DNA of 64,000 nucleotides. Origin: Cryobacterium roopkundense (GTDB taxonomy: Bacteria > Actinomycetota > Actinomycetes > Actinomycetales > Microbacteriaceae). The DNA lies in the NCBI RefSeq assembly GCF_014200405.1, contig NZ_JACHBQ010000001.1, forward strand, positions 3,410,001 through 3,474,000, given 5' to 3'. The translations under genes and the position numbers were made by a program. The notes below the pieces were generated by a model. That model saw nothing but the letters and a program-made list of their open reading frames with translations. It did not search any database and was not told the origin of the DNA. Each line of letters opens with the position of its first letter. Positions within the stretch are counted from its first letter, which is position 1. Positions 52,768 to 61,683 of the stretch are shown one piece after another.

Positions 52768-53199
52768 TTAGGCCTCGACCGTGATGCCCATGGAACGGGC
52801 GGTGCCGGCAATGATCTTCGACGCGGCGTCGAGGTCGTTGGCGTTGAGGTCTGCCATCTTCGTCTCGGCGATTTCGCGGACCTGTGCCTGTGTGAGCTTG
52901 GCAACCTTGACGGTGTGGGGGGTTCCGCTGCCCTTGGCAACGCCGGCAGCCTTCTTGATGAGCTCCGCCGCGGGCGGGGTCTTCAGGATGAACGTGAATG
53001 AGCGGTCGTCGTACACGGTGATCTCAACCGGGATGACGTTTCCGCGCTGGGCTTCCGTCGCAGCGTTGTATGCCTTGCAGAACTCCATGATGTTCACGCC
53101 GTGCTGGCCCAGTGCCGGCCCGATGGGCGGTGCGGGGTTGGCGGCGCCGGCCTTGATCTGAAGCTTGATCAGACCTGTTACCTTCTTCTTCGGTGCCAT
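52768..53199 (-). CDS. rplK: 50S ribosomal protein L11
   Basis: 143 aa, beginning [20 protein letters not shown]. It has [25 protein letters not shown] motif (here [14 protein letters not shown]) and the C-terminal rRNA-binding domain ending [18 protein letters not shown]. It forms the GTPase-associated centre with 23S rRNA. It lies between nusG and rplA in the conserved order; the 89-bp gap to nusG contains a small GGCCC/GGGCC hairpin. Confidence 0.98.
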   Translation of the reverse strand: MAPKKKVTGLIKLQIKAGAANPAPPIGPALGQHGVNIMEFCKAYNAATEAQRGNVIPVEITVYDDRSFTFILKTPPAAELIKKAAGVAKGSGTPHTVKVAKLTQAQVREIAETKMADLNANDLDAASKIIAGTARSMGITVEA

Positions 53200-53288
53200 T
53201 GTTCTTCCTTCTTTGTAAGTTTCGAGCCGCCCCGAAGGGTTGCTCTCCCGGTGGCCCGGACGGGCCCCGGTGGTTGGGGGATGCGCTG

Positions 53289-54245
53289 TTAGAGCTTGGT
53301 GACTTGGTCGAAGCTGAGCTCGACCGGTGTCTCACGCTCGAACAGCGACACGAGCACGATGAGCTTTCCGCTCTCCGGCTTGATCTCGCTGATCGATCCG
53401 GGCAGGCCCGCGAAGGAGCCTTCCTTGATGGTGATCGTTTCGCCGATTTCGTAGTCGACCTCGGCGGCGATGACGCGCTGGGCAGACTTGCCGCCGTGTG
53501 CGCCACCCTTGGCGGTAGGCGCCTCGACGATTTCGACGAGGCCCTTCAGCATGCCGAAGGCCTCCTCGAAGCGAAGCGGCGTGGGGTTGTGGGCGTTGCC
53601 CACGAAGCCCGTGACACCGGGAGTGTGGCGAACCACCGACCAGCTGTCTTCGTCGAGGTCCATGCGAACGAGCACGTATCCGGGGATGCGTACGCGAGTG
53701 ACCATCTTGCGCTGGCCATTCTTGATCTCCACGACATCTTCCATCGGAACCTCGACCTGGTAGATGAAATCTTCCATGGCCATCGACTGCTTGCGGTTCT
53801 CGATGTTCGACTTCACGCGGCGCTCGAAGCCGGCGTAGGAGTGGATGACGTACCACTTACCCGGCAGAAAGCGCAGTTCCTTGCGGAAAGCGTCGTAGGG
53901 GTCTACGTCGACATCTTCAGCGGCGGCCTCTTCGTTGACGAGCGATTCTTCGTCTTCGACGGCTTCCACCGAAGCATCCGCTTCCTCAGCGGAATCGATG
54001 TCCAGGGCGTCGTCGACGATGGAGTCGGCCTCGGGATCCGCGGACTCGGCCAGTGCGTCGAGGGCGGCGTCGAGGTTGACCTCAATGTCGTCGTTCTCGT
54101 CGATGACGTGCAGGGCGGCGTGCTCGGCGGCCTCGACCGAACGCTCTTCGGCGGCCAGGGTGTTGCCCTCCTGTGCCTCGTCGTCCTCAGCGGACTGCTC
54201 GGCGGCAGTGGCCCAGTCGACATCGTCGTGTTTCGTCTCAGTCAC
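53289..54245 (-). CDS. nusG: Transcription termination/antitermination factor NusG with acidic extension
   Basis: 318 aa. The NGN domain starts at about residue 128 ([19 protein letters not shown]) and includes [25 protein letters not shown] in segments; the KOW domain at the end has [22 protein letters not shown] and the ending FDQVTKL. The first 125 residues are a very acidic, Ala/Glu/Asp-rich low-complexity extension absent from E. coli NusG but common in high-GC actinobacteria. It couples RNA polymerase with Rho or ribosomes. It lies between secE and rplK. Confidence 0.96.
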   Translation of the reverse strand: MTETKHDDVDWATAAEQSAEDDEAQEGNTLAAEERSVEAAEHAALHVIDENDDIEVNLDAALDALAESADPEADSIVDDALDIDSAEEADASVEAVEDEESLVNEEAAAEDVDVDPYDAFRKELRFLPGKWYVIHSYAGFERRVKSNIENRKQSMAMEDFIYQVEVPMEDVVEIKNGQRKMVTRVRIPGYVLVRMDLDEDSWSVVRHTPGVTGFVGNAHNPTPLRFEEAFGMLKGLVEIVEAPTAKGGAHGGKSAQRVIAAEVDYEIGETITIKEGSFAGLPGSISEIKPESGKLIVLVSLFERETPVELSFDQVTKL

Positions 54246-54324
54246 TAGATCTCAATCCTTCTCATGTGGTGCTCAATCTTCGGCAGAAAAACTACCGGTA
54301 CGGCGAATGCGCGTGGGCGAGGTG

Positions 54325-54594
54325 TTACGGCGTTCCGAACATGTAGGTCACGGCCAGCGCGAACACCCAGTCGAATGCGGAAACAATGGCCATCATGATC
54401 ACAACGAACACAAGCACGACTCCGGTGTAGCTCAGCAGCTCCTTGCGGGTCGGTGTGACGACCTTACGGAGTTCGGCAATGACCTGCCGGAAGAACAGGG
54501 ACAACCGAGCGAAAGGACCGCGTTTGGACTCGCGGGCCATTCTTGCGTTCGCGACGACTTCCTCACCGGGTTCGTCGATAACTTTTCGGGCCAC
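54325..54594 (-). CDS. secE: Preprotein translocase subunit SecE
   Basis: 89 aa from the GTG at 54592-54594, preceded by AAAGG. A charged N-terminus of about 28 residues is followed by the SecE amphipathic region LFFRQVIAELRKVVTPTRKELL and a single transmembrane helix (YTGVVLVFVVIMMAIVSAFDW). It clamps SecY in the Sec translocon. It is followed by nusG at 79 bp and preceded by tRNA-Trp, the usual actinobacterial arrangement. Confidence 0.96.
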   Translation of the reverse strand: MARKVIDEPGEEVVANARMARESKRGPFARLSLFFRQVIAELRKVVTPTRKELLSYTGVVLVFVVIMMAIVSAFDWVFALAVTYMFGTP

Positions 54595-54636
54595 CTGTTA
54601 CACCTTTCATGGGCCGATGGAGTTACCACCGACTTG

Positions 54637-54709
54637 CAGGGCGGACAGGACTCGAACCTGCAACCTGCGGTTTTGGAGACCGCTGCTCTACCAATTGAGC
54701 CACCACCCT
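54637..54709 (-). tRNA. trnW: tRNA-Trp (CCA)
   Basis: 73 nt on the minus strand. The acceptor stem AGGGTGG/CCGCCCT (one G-U pair), D-loop GCTCAATTGGTAGAGC, anticodon arm GCGGT-CTCCAAA-ACCGC with anticodon CCA, T-arm with GGTTCGAGTCC, and discriminator G are all present. No CCA is encoded. It is located directly upstream of secE, as in many actinobacteria. Confidence 0.97.
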
Positions 54710-54898
54710 ATGGAGCGAACCACACCCGCTTCACAACACCAGAAATAGGCGCAGAAAAGCATGGCAGAGTTCAACTACCTCGATCAAGTCTAGGGCACGC
54801 AGGGCCGGGTGTAAAGCTGGGGCCACCCCGGGCGGGTTCGCCCAGATTCGCACCCCAACTTCCGGCCGAGGAATGCCCTCTCCCCGTATGCTCGTAGC

Positions 54899-56101
54899 GT
54901 GGCACACGAACTCAAGCGAATTTCCACTCGGATCGGCTCCATTGCAGAGTCGGCGACCCTCAAGGTTGACGGAAAGGCCAAGGCCCTGCAGGCGGCCGGG
55001 CGACCGGTGATCAGTTTCGCGGCCGGAGAGCCGGACTTCCAGACGCCGGCACACATCGTGGAGGCGGCCCTGGCGGCCGTACACGACCCGAAGAACTACC
55101 GGTACACGCCGGCGGCCGGACTGCCGGAATTGCGCGAGGCGATCGCCGCCAAGACGCTGCGCGACAGCGGTCTCGCCGTCTCCGCCAGTCAGGTCGTCGT
55201 CACGAACGGGGGCAAGCAGGCGGTCTACCAGGCCTTCGCCACGCTGCTCGATCCGGACGACGAGGTTCTCGTGCCCACCCCGTACTGGACCACGTACCCC
55301 GAAGCGATCCGCCTGGCCGGCGGCGTGCCCGTCAACGTGTTCGCCGGCAGCGACCAGGGCTACCTAGTGACGGTTGAGCAGCTCGAAGCCGCCCGAACGC
55401 CCCGCAGCAAGGTTCTGCTCTTTGTCTCCCCCTCCAACCCCACCGGCGCTGTCTATTCGCCCGAGCAGACCCGCGCCATCGGCGAGTGGGCCGAGGAACA
55501 CGGCCTCTGGGTGATCTCCGACGAGATCTACCAGAACCTCACCTACGACGCAGCGCGCGCGGTCTCGATCGTCGAGGCCGTTCCGGCACTGGCCGACCGC
55601 ACCATCCTCGTGAACGGCGTGGCCAAGACCTACGCCATGACCGGTTGGCGCTTGGGCTGGATGGTCGGGCCGCAGGACGCCATCAAGGCGGCGGCCAACC
55701 TGCAATCGCACCTGTCATCCAACGTGTCGAATATTTCGCAGCGCGCGGGCATCGCGGCCCTCAACGGACCCCAGGAGGCCGTGCAGGAGATGCACGATGC
55801 CTTCGACCGGCGCCGCAAGCTCATCGTCTCCGAGCTCAACAAGATTCCGGGCGTCATCACGCCCACGCCGAAGGGTGCGTTCTACGTGTACCCCGACGTG
55901 ACCGGCCTGCTCGGCCGTTCCTGGGGCGGTGTCACCCCCACGACATCGCTCGAGCTCGCCGACCTCATCCTCGACCAGGTCGAAGTAGCCGCGGTGCCCG
56001 GAGAAGCCTTCGGTCCGAGCGGGTTCCTGCGCCTCTCTTACGCGCTCGGCGATGCCGCTCTTCTCGAGGGCGTACAGCGCCTCCAGCGCCTCTTCGCCTA
56101 G
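54899..56101 (+). CDS. aspC: Aspartate aminotransferase (class I/II PLP)
   Basis: 400 aa from GTG 54899. There is no ribosome site, but a TATGCT element 6 bases upstream fits a leaderless transcript. Features are [74 protein letters not shown] and the PLP lysine in [18 protein letters not shown]; the C-terminal Arg lies in GFLRLSYAL. It resembles the AspB/AatA subgroup (aspartate or prephenate aminotransferase). It is divergent from the tRNA-Trp/secE unit. Confidence 0.92.
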   Translation: MAHELKRISTRIGSIAESATLKVDGKAKALQAAGRPVISFAAGEPDFQTPAHIVEAALAAVHDPKNYRYTPAAGLPELREAIAAKTLRDSGLAVSASQVVVTNGGKQAVYQAFATLLDPDDEVLVPTPYWTTYPEAIRLAGGVPVNVFAGSDQGYLVTVEQLEAARTPRSKVLLFVSPSNPTGAVYSPEQTRAIGEWAEEHGLWVISDEIYQNLTYDAARAVSIVEAVPALADRTILVNGVAKTYAMTGWRLGWMVGPQDAIKAAANLQSHLSSNVSNISQRAGIAALNGPQEAVQEMHDAFDRRRKLIVSELNKIPGVITPTPKGAFYVYPDVTGLLGRSWGGVTPTTSLELADLILDQVEVAAVPGEAFGPSGFLRLSYALGDAALLEGVQRLQRLFA

Positions 56102-56125
56102 CCTTCCGGCGCTCTCCCCGCAACA

Positions 56126-56197
56126 TCGACGGACTTTTCGAGGGGAAGTGGCCATTTCGGACTAGAAATCCGCGATTTTTCGTACGACCTCCGTCGA
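56126..56197. repeat. Inverted repeat between aspC and pspC
   Basis: TCGACGGA (56126-56133) and TCCGTCGA (56190-56197) are complementary, with an inner ATTTC/GAAAT pair. It occupies the short gap after aspC. It has a shape similar to the long-range repeats at convergent junctions, but shorter arms and codirectional flanking genes. Confidence 0.35.
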
Positions 56198-56238
56198 ATT
56201 TGCGGGCCGGAACGCCAGCCCGATGACACACTCGTGGC

Positions 56239-57606
56239 CTGACCGATGCGCTGAACAGTGCTCCCCCGCCACCCGCCGACCGCGTCACCCGCTTCTTCGA
56301 CGCCATTCGCTCGGCCGGCATCGCGCGCGGCCAGGATCGCTGGATCGCCGGCGTCTGCGGCGGCCTCGCCGCTCGCGCTGGCATTCCCCAGTTTGTCGTG
56401 CGGCTCATCGCCGTGATCCTCGTGCTGCTCGGCGCACCGGCTGTCTTCGCTTACGCCGCCGGCTGGGCCTTGCTACCCGACGCAGACGGTCGCATTCATG
56501 CCGAGGATGCCATACGCGGTCGTTTCGAGCCGGTGATGATCGCGATCGGCCTCCTGCTCGTGGTGTCGTTCGTGCCGTTCTCGCCGAACTATTGGTGGAG
56601 CGCTGGTTCCGCCAACCCGGTGCTGCCCGTCTGGCTTGCGACCACGTTCGCCGTTGTGTGGTCCGTCCTCATCGTGGGCGCGATCGTCTGGCTCATCATC
56701 TACCTGTCTGTGAAATCCACGACGGGCGCGACAACCACATCCGTGCCGGCATCCGCATCCGCACCCGCCGAATCGACGACGGATGCCGCGGCGCCCGCTC
56801 CGGCCCCGACAAGCAACTGGCAGGCCACCATGCGCCAGAACGAAGCCCGCGCGGAGCAGAACCGCCTGCGCCGGGAGAGCTACCAGGCCGGGCAAGCAGA
56901 GCGCGCGGCCGCGCGGCGAGCGCGACGTCCCGGTGCGGGGCTCACGGCGATCGTGCTCGGCATCGCCCTGATCAGCGGTGCGGTCGCTGCCCTCGTCTTC
57001 TCCGCCGGCGTCTGGTCACAGGCGGCGCTGACCCTCGGCATCGCCGTGATACTGGGCCTGATCGCACTGGGAATGGTTGTCCTGGGATTCCGCGGGCGCG
57101 AGAGCGGCGCGCTGAGCGGCTACGCCTTTCTGGCCGTGGTCGCCCTGCTCGTGGCGGGAATAGTGCCCGCCAATGTGCAGTTTGTGCTCATTGGCAGCCC
57201 AACCTGGTTCGCGATCGCACCGACCGAGGTCGACGCCCACAGCGGTTACGCGCTGCTCGTCGGACAGGCGACCCTTGATCTGTCCGGCCTCGACGACGGC
57301 CCGATGATGTTCATGCGCAGCAACGCCTCCCAGTCCATCAATGTGTGGGCCGGCGTGGGACAGACGCGCATTATTCTGCCGGAGCATGCACCGGTTCTGG
57401 TCGACACCACCGCTGTTATCGGCGCTGTCGACTATTCGGGCTCCCGGTCCGGGCAGGACCAGCAGGGAATCCTGCTGCACGACGCGCGACTGTTCAACTC
57501 GAACAACAGCCTCGTGCCCACTGTTGTGCACGTTCGGTCCTTCGTGGGCCAGGTCAGCATCATCATCATCATCAGCGCAACCACTCGAGGGGAAGTCACG
57601 CCATGA
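56239..57606 (+). CDS. PspC-domain envelope-stress protein 1 (probable CTG start)
   Basis: About 455 aa if started at CTG 56239. The frame upstream stops at TGA 56224 and has no ATG, GTG or TTG before the PspC motif RWIAGVCGGLAARAGIPQFVVRLI. The first GTG (56398) would cut the motif in half. The paralogue at 59895 starts ATG ACC GAT GC, and here the matching codons are CTG ACC GAT GC. After the PspC domain come about five helices and a C-terminal beta domain like the toast-rack/LiaF fold (VWAGVGQTRIILPEHAPVLVD, VRSFVGQVSII). Probably a sensor partner of the adjacent kinase system. Confidence 0.78.
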   Translation: MTDALNSAPPPPADRVTRFFDAIRSAGIARGQDRWIAGVCGGLAARAGIPQFVVRLIAVILVLLGAPAVFAYAAGWALLPDADGRIHAEDAIRGRFEPVMIAIGLLLVVSFVPFSPNYWWSAGSANPVLPVWLATTFAVVWSVLIVGAIVWLIIYLSVKSTTGATTTSVPASASAPAESTTDAAAPAPAPTSNWQATMRQNEARAEQNRLRRESYQAGQAERAAARRARRPGAGLTAIVLGIALISGAVAALVFSAGVWSQAALTLGIAVILGLIALGMVVLGFRGRESGALSGYAFLAVVALLVAGIVPANVQFVLIGSPTWFAIAPTEVDAHSGYALLVGQATLDLSGLDDGPMMFMRSNASQSINVWAGVGQTRIILPEHAPVLVDTTAVIGAVDYSGSRSGQDQQGILLHDARLFNSNNSLVPTVVHVRSFVGQVSIIIIISATTRGEVTP

Positions 57607-57833
57607 CAGGTCCGGGGCCAGCCGCGGCATCCGCTTCATCCCAGCGTCGCCCTCGGTTCTCGACCATCGTCTGGGGTGTGATCCTGCTGCTGTTCGCCGT
57701 GTACATGGCCGTGCAGAGCGTGGCGCCCGGGTCATTTGATCCCACGCTCTGGTTGCCTGGCGTGGTGATCATCCTCGGGCTCGTTCTCGTGGTTGCCGGC
57801 GTCATCGCCGCAACCCGGCGCAACGAGGGCTAG
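57603..57833 (+). CDS. Small two-helix membrane protein 1
   Basis: 76 aa. A short charged N-terminus (SSQRRPRFSTIVWGVILLLF) and two hydrophobic helices separated by APGSFDPTLWLPG, ending in AATRRNEG. It has the same layout as the product at 61377-61667, which likewise follows a PspC gene. Its ATG overlaps the PspC stop (ATGA), so the two are made together. Its stop overlaps the convergent LuxR-type gene by 4 bp. Function unknown; a PspC accessory subunit is inferred. Confidence 0.85.
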   Translation: MTGPGPAAASASSQRRPRFSTIVWGVILLLFAVYMAVQSVAPGSFDPTLWLPGVVIILGLVLVVAGVIAATRRNEG

Positions 57834-58507
57834 AGAAGTTTGCGTTCGAGCGCCCAGGCCGTGAGTTCGTGGCGGCTGGAGAGCTGTAGCTTGCGCAGCA
57901 CCGCCGACACGTGGGTTTCCACGGTTTTCGGCGAGATGAACAGGCTACCGGCGACTTCCTTGTAGGCGTAGCCCCGGGCGATGAGGCGCATCACCTGCTG
58001 TTCCCTGGCCGAGAGCCGGTCGAGTTCCTCAGTGGTGGCGGCGGTCTCGCCCGCCACCGCCCCGAAGGCGTCGAGTACGAAGCCGGCGAGCTTGGGCGAG
58101 AACACAGCGTCGCCCTCCGCCACCCGCCTGGCGGCGTGGGAGACCTCTGCTCCCGAGGCGCTCTTGGTGATGTACCCGCGCGCGCCGGCACGGATCACGC
58201 TCACCACGTCTTCGGCCGCGTCCGACACGCTCAACGCCAGGAACAGCGTGTTCGGCGCGCCGGGAGCCGCCTCTCGAATCACCTCGGCACCGCCGCCGCC
58301 CCGGCCGCCGGGCAGGTGCACGTCGAGCAGCACCACGCGGGGCTGCAATTCGGTGACGAGTGCGACCGCCTCGTCGACGGTGGCGGCCTCGCCGAGCACG
58401 CGGATACCTGAGTCGAGGTCGGAGCGCAGCCCGGAGCGGAAGATCGAGTGATCGTCGACGATCACGACCGGAAGGGGAGCGGATGTGTAGGGCGTTGCGT
58501 CGGTCAT
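57830..58507 (-). CDS. LuxR/NarL-family response regulator
   Basis: 225 aa. The receiver has VVIVDDHSIFRSGLRSDL, the phosphoacceptor Asp in VVLLDVHLPGG and the Lys in GYITKSASG. The C-terminal LuxR HTH is LSAREQQVMRLIARGYAYKEVAGSLFISPKTVETHVSAVLRKL in segments. A Gly-rich insert (GGRGGGGAE) follows the phosphorylation loop. It overlaps the PspC-fused kinase gene by 4 bp (ATGA) and is its cognate regulator; the flanking PspC genes are likely targets. Confidence 0.92.
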   Translation of the reverse strand: MTDATPYTSAPLPVVIVDDHSIFRSGLRSDLDSGIRVLGEAATVDEAVALVTELQPRVVLLDVHLPGGRGGGGAEVIREAAPGAPNTLFLALSVSDAAEDVVSVIRAGARGYITKSASGAEVSHAARRVAEGDAVFSPKLAGFVLDAFGAVAGETAATTEELDRLSAREQQVMRLIARGYAYKEVAGSLFISPKTVETHVSAVLRKLQLSSRHELTAWALERKLL

Positions 58508-59781
58508 GGGTGTGCCTGCTCACTCGGGGAGTCGATCGGGGTACCGGGAAGGCTCAAGAGAATTTCGGTTCCGGACCCGCCGGGCCCGGGGCCCACGACA
58601 GCCGTACCACCGGCGCGGCGCATGCGGCCGAGAATCGATTCGCGCACGCCGAACCTGTCATCGGGCACATCGTCGAGGCGGAAGCCGGGGCCACGGTCGG
58701 TCACGCTGAGTTGGGTGCCGTCACGCCCGCACTCGAGGTAGACCGACACCGTGCCGCCGGCGTGCCGGGCTGCGTTGAACATGGCTTCCCGGGCTGCGGC
58801 CAGCAACGGTTCCGGGGCCTCGTCGGGAACGTTCCCGACGGCCACGACATCGAACTGCACGGCGAAGTCGGCTTCGATCAGGCTCGCCGCCCGGCGCAGC
58901 TCGGTCGCCAGATCGACCCGCTCGTCGTTCGACCCGATAAACAGCCACTCGCGCAGCTCGCGTTCCTGCGCTCGTGCGAGCCGTGCCGCCTCGCTGTGGG
59001 GGCCCGCCTTCTGCTGGATGAGGGCGAGTGTTTGCAGCACCGAATCATGCAGGTGGGCTGCGATGTCGGCTCGCTCTGCTTCTCGCGCCCTAGCCGCGCG
59101 TTCGTCGGCGAGGTCGCTCGACAGCCTGACGAACCAGGGCGCCGTGACGATCGCGAGTCCGAGCAGCACCGACACGGCCGCGGCAAGCACGGTCCAAATG
59201 CTCGGATTGTCACCCGTTACGAAGAAGAGCACGATGCCGACCGCAGTGAGGAGCAGCGCGCCGAGGGTGCGCACGAAGGCCGCGGAGGAGCTCGGGGCGG
59301 CGCCGCTGCGGAGCTCACCGAACTGGCGCCAGGCGAAGTAGACCCCCGCCAGCACCACGACGGTGGGAATGACGAGGGCGAACGAGATGGTCGCGCCGAG
59401 GCGGTTGGCGAGCAGGGCCGCGCCGGTGAGGAGCAGCGCGGCACCGAGCACGATGCCGGCCAATGGAACCGGCCGGGTCGCGTCGGGGGCCCGCGCTCCC
59501 GCCACGGGTGGCGCATCCGCTGGGACGGGAGCGGGGCTGGGAGGTACGGACGCCGCCCGCGTGAGGCTGAGCTTGGGTATGGCCGCGCCCAGATCTGCTG
59601 AGCCACTCGGCGTGGTGGCCCAGAGCCAGGCGTAGAGCAGGGCACCGGCTCCCCCGCAGAACGCCAGCAGCACCGCGGCGACGCGCACTGGGCCCACACT
59701 GAGCCCGGTGTGTTCGGCGAATCCCGCACAGACGCCGCCGATCAGGCGCAGCCTCGGTCGGGACATCCGTTCTGTTATCAC
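58504..59781 (-). CDS. PspC-fused sensor histidine kinase
   Basis: 425 aa from GTG 59779-59781; ATG 59766 is an alternative, and neither has a strong ribosome site. The N-terminal PspC domain (RLRLIGGVCAGFAEHTGLSVGPVRVAAVLLAF in segments) is followed by four or five helices and a HisKA_3 phosphoacceptor helix, ERADIAAHLHDSVLQTLALI. The HATPase ending is DRGPGFRLDDVPDDRFGVRESI and GSGTEILLSLP. PspC-fused kinases of this type sense membrane or cell-wall stress. It is divergent from the second PspC gene (113 bp between). Confidence 0.92.
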   Translation of the reverse strand: MITERMSRPRLRLIGGVCAGFAEHTGLSVGPVRVAAVLLAFCGGAGALLYAWLWATTPSGSADLGAAIPKLSLTRAASVPPSPAPVPADAPPVAGARAPDATRPVPLAGIVLGAALLLTGAALLANRLGATISFALVIPTVVVLAGVYFAWRQFGELRSGAAPSSSAAFVRTLGALLLTAVGIVLFFVTGDNPSIWTVLAAAVSVLLGLAIVTAPWFVRLSSDLADERAARAREAERADIAAHLHDSVLQTLALIQQKAGPHSEAARLARAQERELREWLFIGSNDERVDLATELRRAASLIEADFAVQFDVVAVGNVPDEAPEPLLAAAREAMFNAARHAGGTVSVYLECGRDGTQLSVTDRGPGFRLDDVPDDRFGVRESILGRMRRAGGTAVVGPGPGGSGTEILLSLPGTPIDSPSEQAHP

Positions 59782-59894
59782 CTGCTTATCAAAGCACGGC
59801 GGGTGGATCCCCGAGCTGTTACGTGCAGGAAGTCAGGGTGCGGTCAGGGTGATACCCCATGGTCGTGGCGCGAATGTACTGCCACGCTTGAACC

Positions 59895-61364
59895 ATGACC
59901 GATGCACCGCACACTCCGCCGACCACGGCGAGCACCCCCACCTGGCGCGACCAACTCACCCGCTTCTTCACCTGGATCCGATTCTCTGGCCTGAACCGTG
60001 ACACCGACCGTTGGTTGCTCGGCGTCTGCGGCGCGGTCGCCCGTCGCACCGGCCTCGACCCGCTCATCGTGCGCGGCGTCACCATCGTGCTCGCCATCGT
60101 GGGCGCCCCGGTCTTCTTCGCCTACGCACTCGGCTGGGCTCTGCTGCCCGACACCTCCGGGCGCATCCACGCTGAAGAGGTTGTGCGCGGAAACTTCACG
60201 GCTCCGTCCGTCACGAGCATCGTATTGCTCGTGGCCACCACATTCTCCTTCCTTCAGGGCTTCCACTGGGGCGGCATCGACACCGGCTGGATCCTGCCGG
60301 AGTGGCTCACCGTGTTCTTCAGCGTGGCCTGGTCAATCGCCATCACGGTGGGCATTGTCTGGCTCGTGGTGTACCTGGTGCGCCGCGGCAAGAACCGGCG
60401 GCCCGGCGGACCCGGCTCCCCGCTCGGAACCCCGGAGACCCCCAGCGCTGCCACCCGAGACGATGCCGGCTCGGGCCCCGTGCAGAACACGTCAGCGGAG
60501 GTTGCCGTGGGTGTGCTCACGCCCGAGACGCTACCCCTGGTCGCCACTCCGCTCCCATCGACCGGTCCGTCGTCGGGTTGGGAGCAGACTGCATCGGGCT
60601 GGCAGCCCACGGAGCAGAACCGCATCCGACAGGAACAGCAACGCGTCCGTCAGGACGAGCAGCAGGCCCGCCGGGCGGAACGTGCCGCGGCCCGTCGCGC
60701 GAGCCTGCCGGGTGCCGGCTTCACCGCGATCGTGCTGGGACTCGCCCTGGCCGCCGGCGCCGTGACGGCCGGTCTGGTCGCCTCAGGGACCACGGCCGCG
60801 GCTACGGGATCTGCCCTCGCCGTGGGACTGGCCGTGACTCTGGGGGTCATCGCAGTGGGCATCATCGTATCGGGCATTCGAGGACGTCGGGGCGGAGCAC
60901 TCAGTGGACTTGCTTTCCTCGCCGGGGTCTCGCTTGTTGCCGTTGGCATCTTTCCGGCCGGAACCCAATTCGTGGCGGCCGGCGACCCCCGCTGGCAGGT
61001 CGCGGCGGCGAACTCCACCGACTACCGCCCCGGCTACGCCCTGGTGGCCGGTCAGGCCACGATCGACCTCGGTTTGCTCGAGGACGACAGGCTGGCCGAC
61101 GAGCGCATCATCGACGTGTGGGTGGGGCTCGGCGAGACCCGAATCATCCTTCCGGAAAGCACGCCCGTGCGAGTGGAGTCCCACGCGATCGTTGGCGGCG
61201 TAGCCGACGGCGGCACCGAGGGCACCCAGCAGCAGAACGGTTTGCTGCTCAACGAAACCCACACCTTCAACGGCGGCACCGACAGCACACTGCCGGTGAT
61301 CCGCGTCTGGTCCTACATCGGCCAGGTCACCATCATTCAGCCCGTCAGCACCACGAGCCGCTAG
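59895..61364 (+). CDS. PspC-domain envelope-stress protein 2
   Basis: 489 aa from ATG 59895. The PspC motif is TDRWLLGVCGAVARRTGLDPLIVRGVTIVLAIVGAP in segments. Further helices, a Gln/Arg-rich linker (EQNRIRQEQQRVRQDEQQ) and a C-terminal toast-rack-like domain (VWVGLGETRIILPESTPVRVE, VWSYIGQVTIIQP) follow. It is colinear with the protein at 56239-57606, so the two arose by duplication. It is divergent from the PspC-fused kinase gene and likely controlled by that system. Confidence 0.9.
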   Translation: MTDAPHTPPTTASTPTWRDQLTRFFTWIRFSGLNRDTDRWLLGVCGAVARRTGLDPLIVRGVTIVLAIVGAPVFFAYALGWALLPDTSGRIHAEEVVRGNFTAPSVTSIVLLVATTFSFLQGFHWGGIDTGWILPEWLTVFFSVAWSIAITVGIVWLVVYLVRRGKNRRPGGPGSPLGTPETPSAATRDDAGSGPVQNTSAEVAVGVLTPETLPLVATPLPSTGPSSGWEQTASGWQPTEQNRIRQEQQRVRQDEQQARRAERAAARRASLPGAGFTAIVLGLALAAGAVTAGLVASGTTAAATGSALAVGLAVTLGVIAVGIIVSGIRGRRGGALSGLAFLAGVSLVAVGIFPAGTQFVAAGDPRWQVAAANSTDYRPGYALVAGQATIDLGLLEDDRLADERIIDVWVGLGETRIILPESTPVRVESHAIVGGVADGGTEGTQQQNGLLLNETHTFNGGTDSTLPVIRVWSYIGQVTIIQPVSTTSR

Positions 61365-61376
61365 GACCATACCCCC

Positions 61377-61667
61377 ATGACCACATTCCCCGGCGACGAG
61401 CCGACACCAGAGACCATGCCCGTCGAAACGGATGCTGCACCCGTCCCGACCGCGGCAACCGCGGCCCAGGTATCACCGCGCCGCCGCCCCCGGTTCGCGC
61501 CCATCTTCTGGGGCGTCGTGCTGCTCGCGTTCGCCGTGTACGTGGTGGTGGCCCGGCTGCTGCCCACTCCCCCCGACCCCACGTTCTGGCTGCTCGGCGG
61601 CATCATCGCCGTGGGCCTCACCCTCGTGGTGGCGGGAATCGCCGCCGCCGTCCGCCGCGCCGGCTAG
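61377..61667 (+). CDS. Small two-helix membrane protein 2
   Basis: 96 aa. A Pro/Ala/Thr-rich N-terminus precedes RRRPRFAPIFWGVVLLAFAVYVVV, a loop TPPDPTFWLLGG, and a second helix ending AAVRRAG. It is a paralogue of the 76-aa protein at 57603-57833. It follows PspC gene 2 by 12 bp. The repeated pairing with PspC genes suggests a functional unit. Confidence 0.85.
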   Translation: MTTFPGDEPTPETMPVETDAAPVPTAATAAQVSPRRRPRFAPIFWGVVLLAFAVYVVVARLLPTPPDPTFWLLGGIIAVGLTLVVAGIAAAVRRAG

Positions 61668-61683
61668 GGCTCGGTGGGATCGA

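Noticed and set aside
52676..53288. L1-binding mimic in the rplK leader or gaps
   Set aside because: Only a 5-bp hairpin is evident near 53245-53265. An L1 site could not be recognised with confidence.
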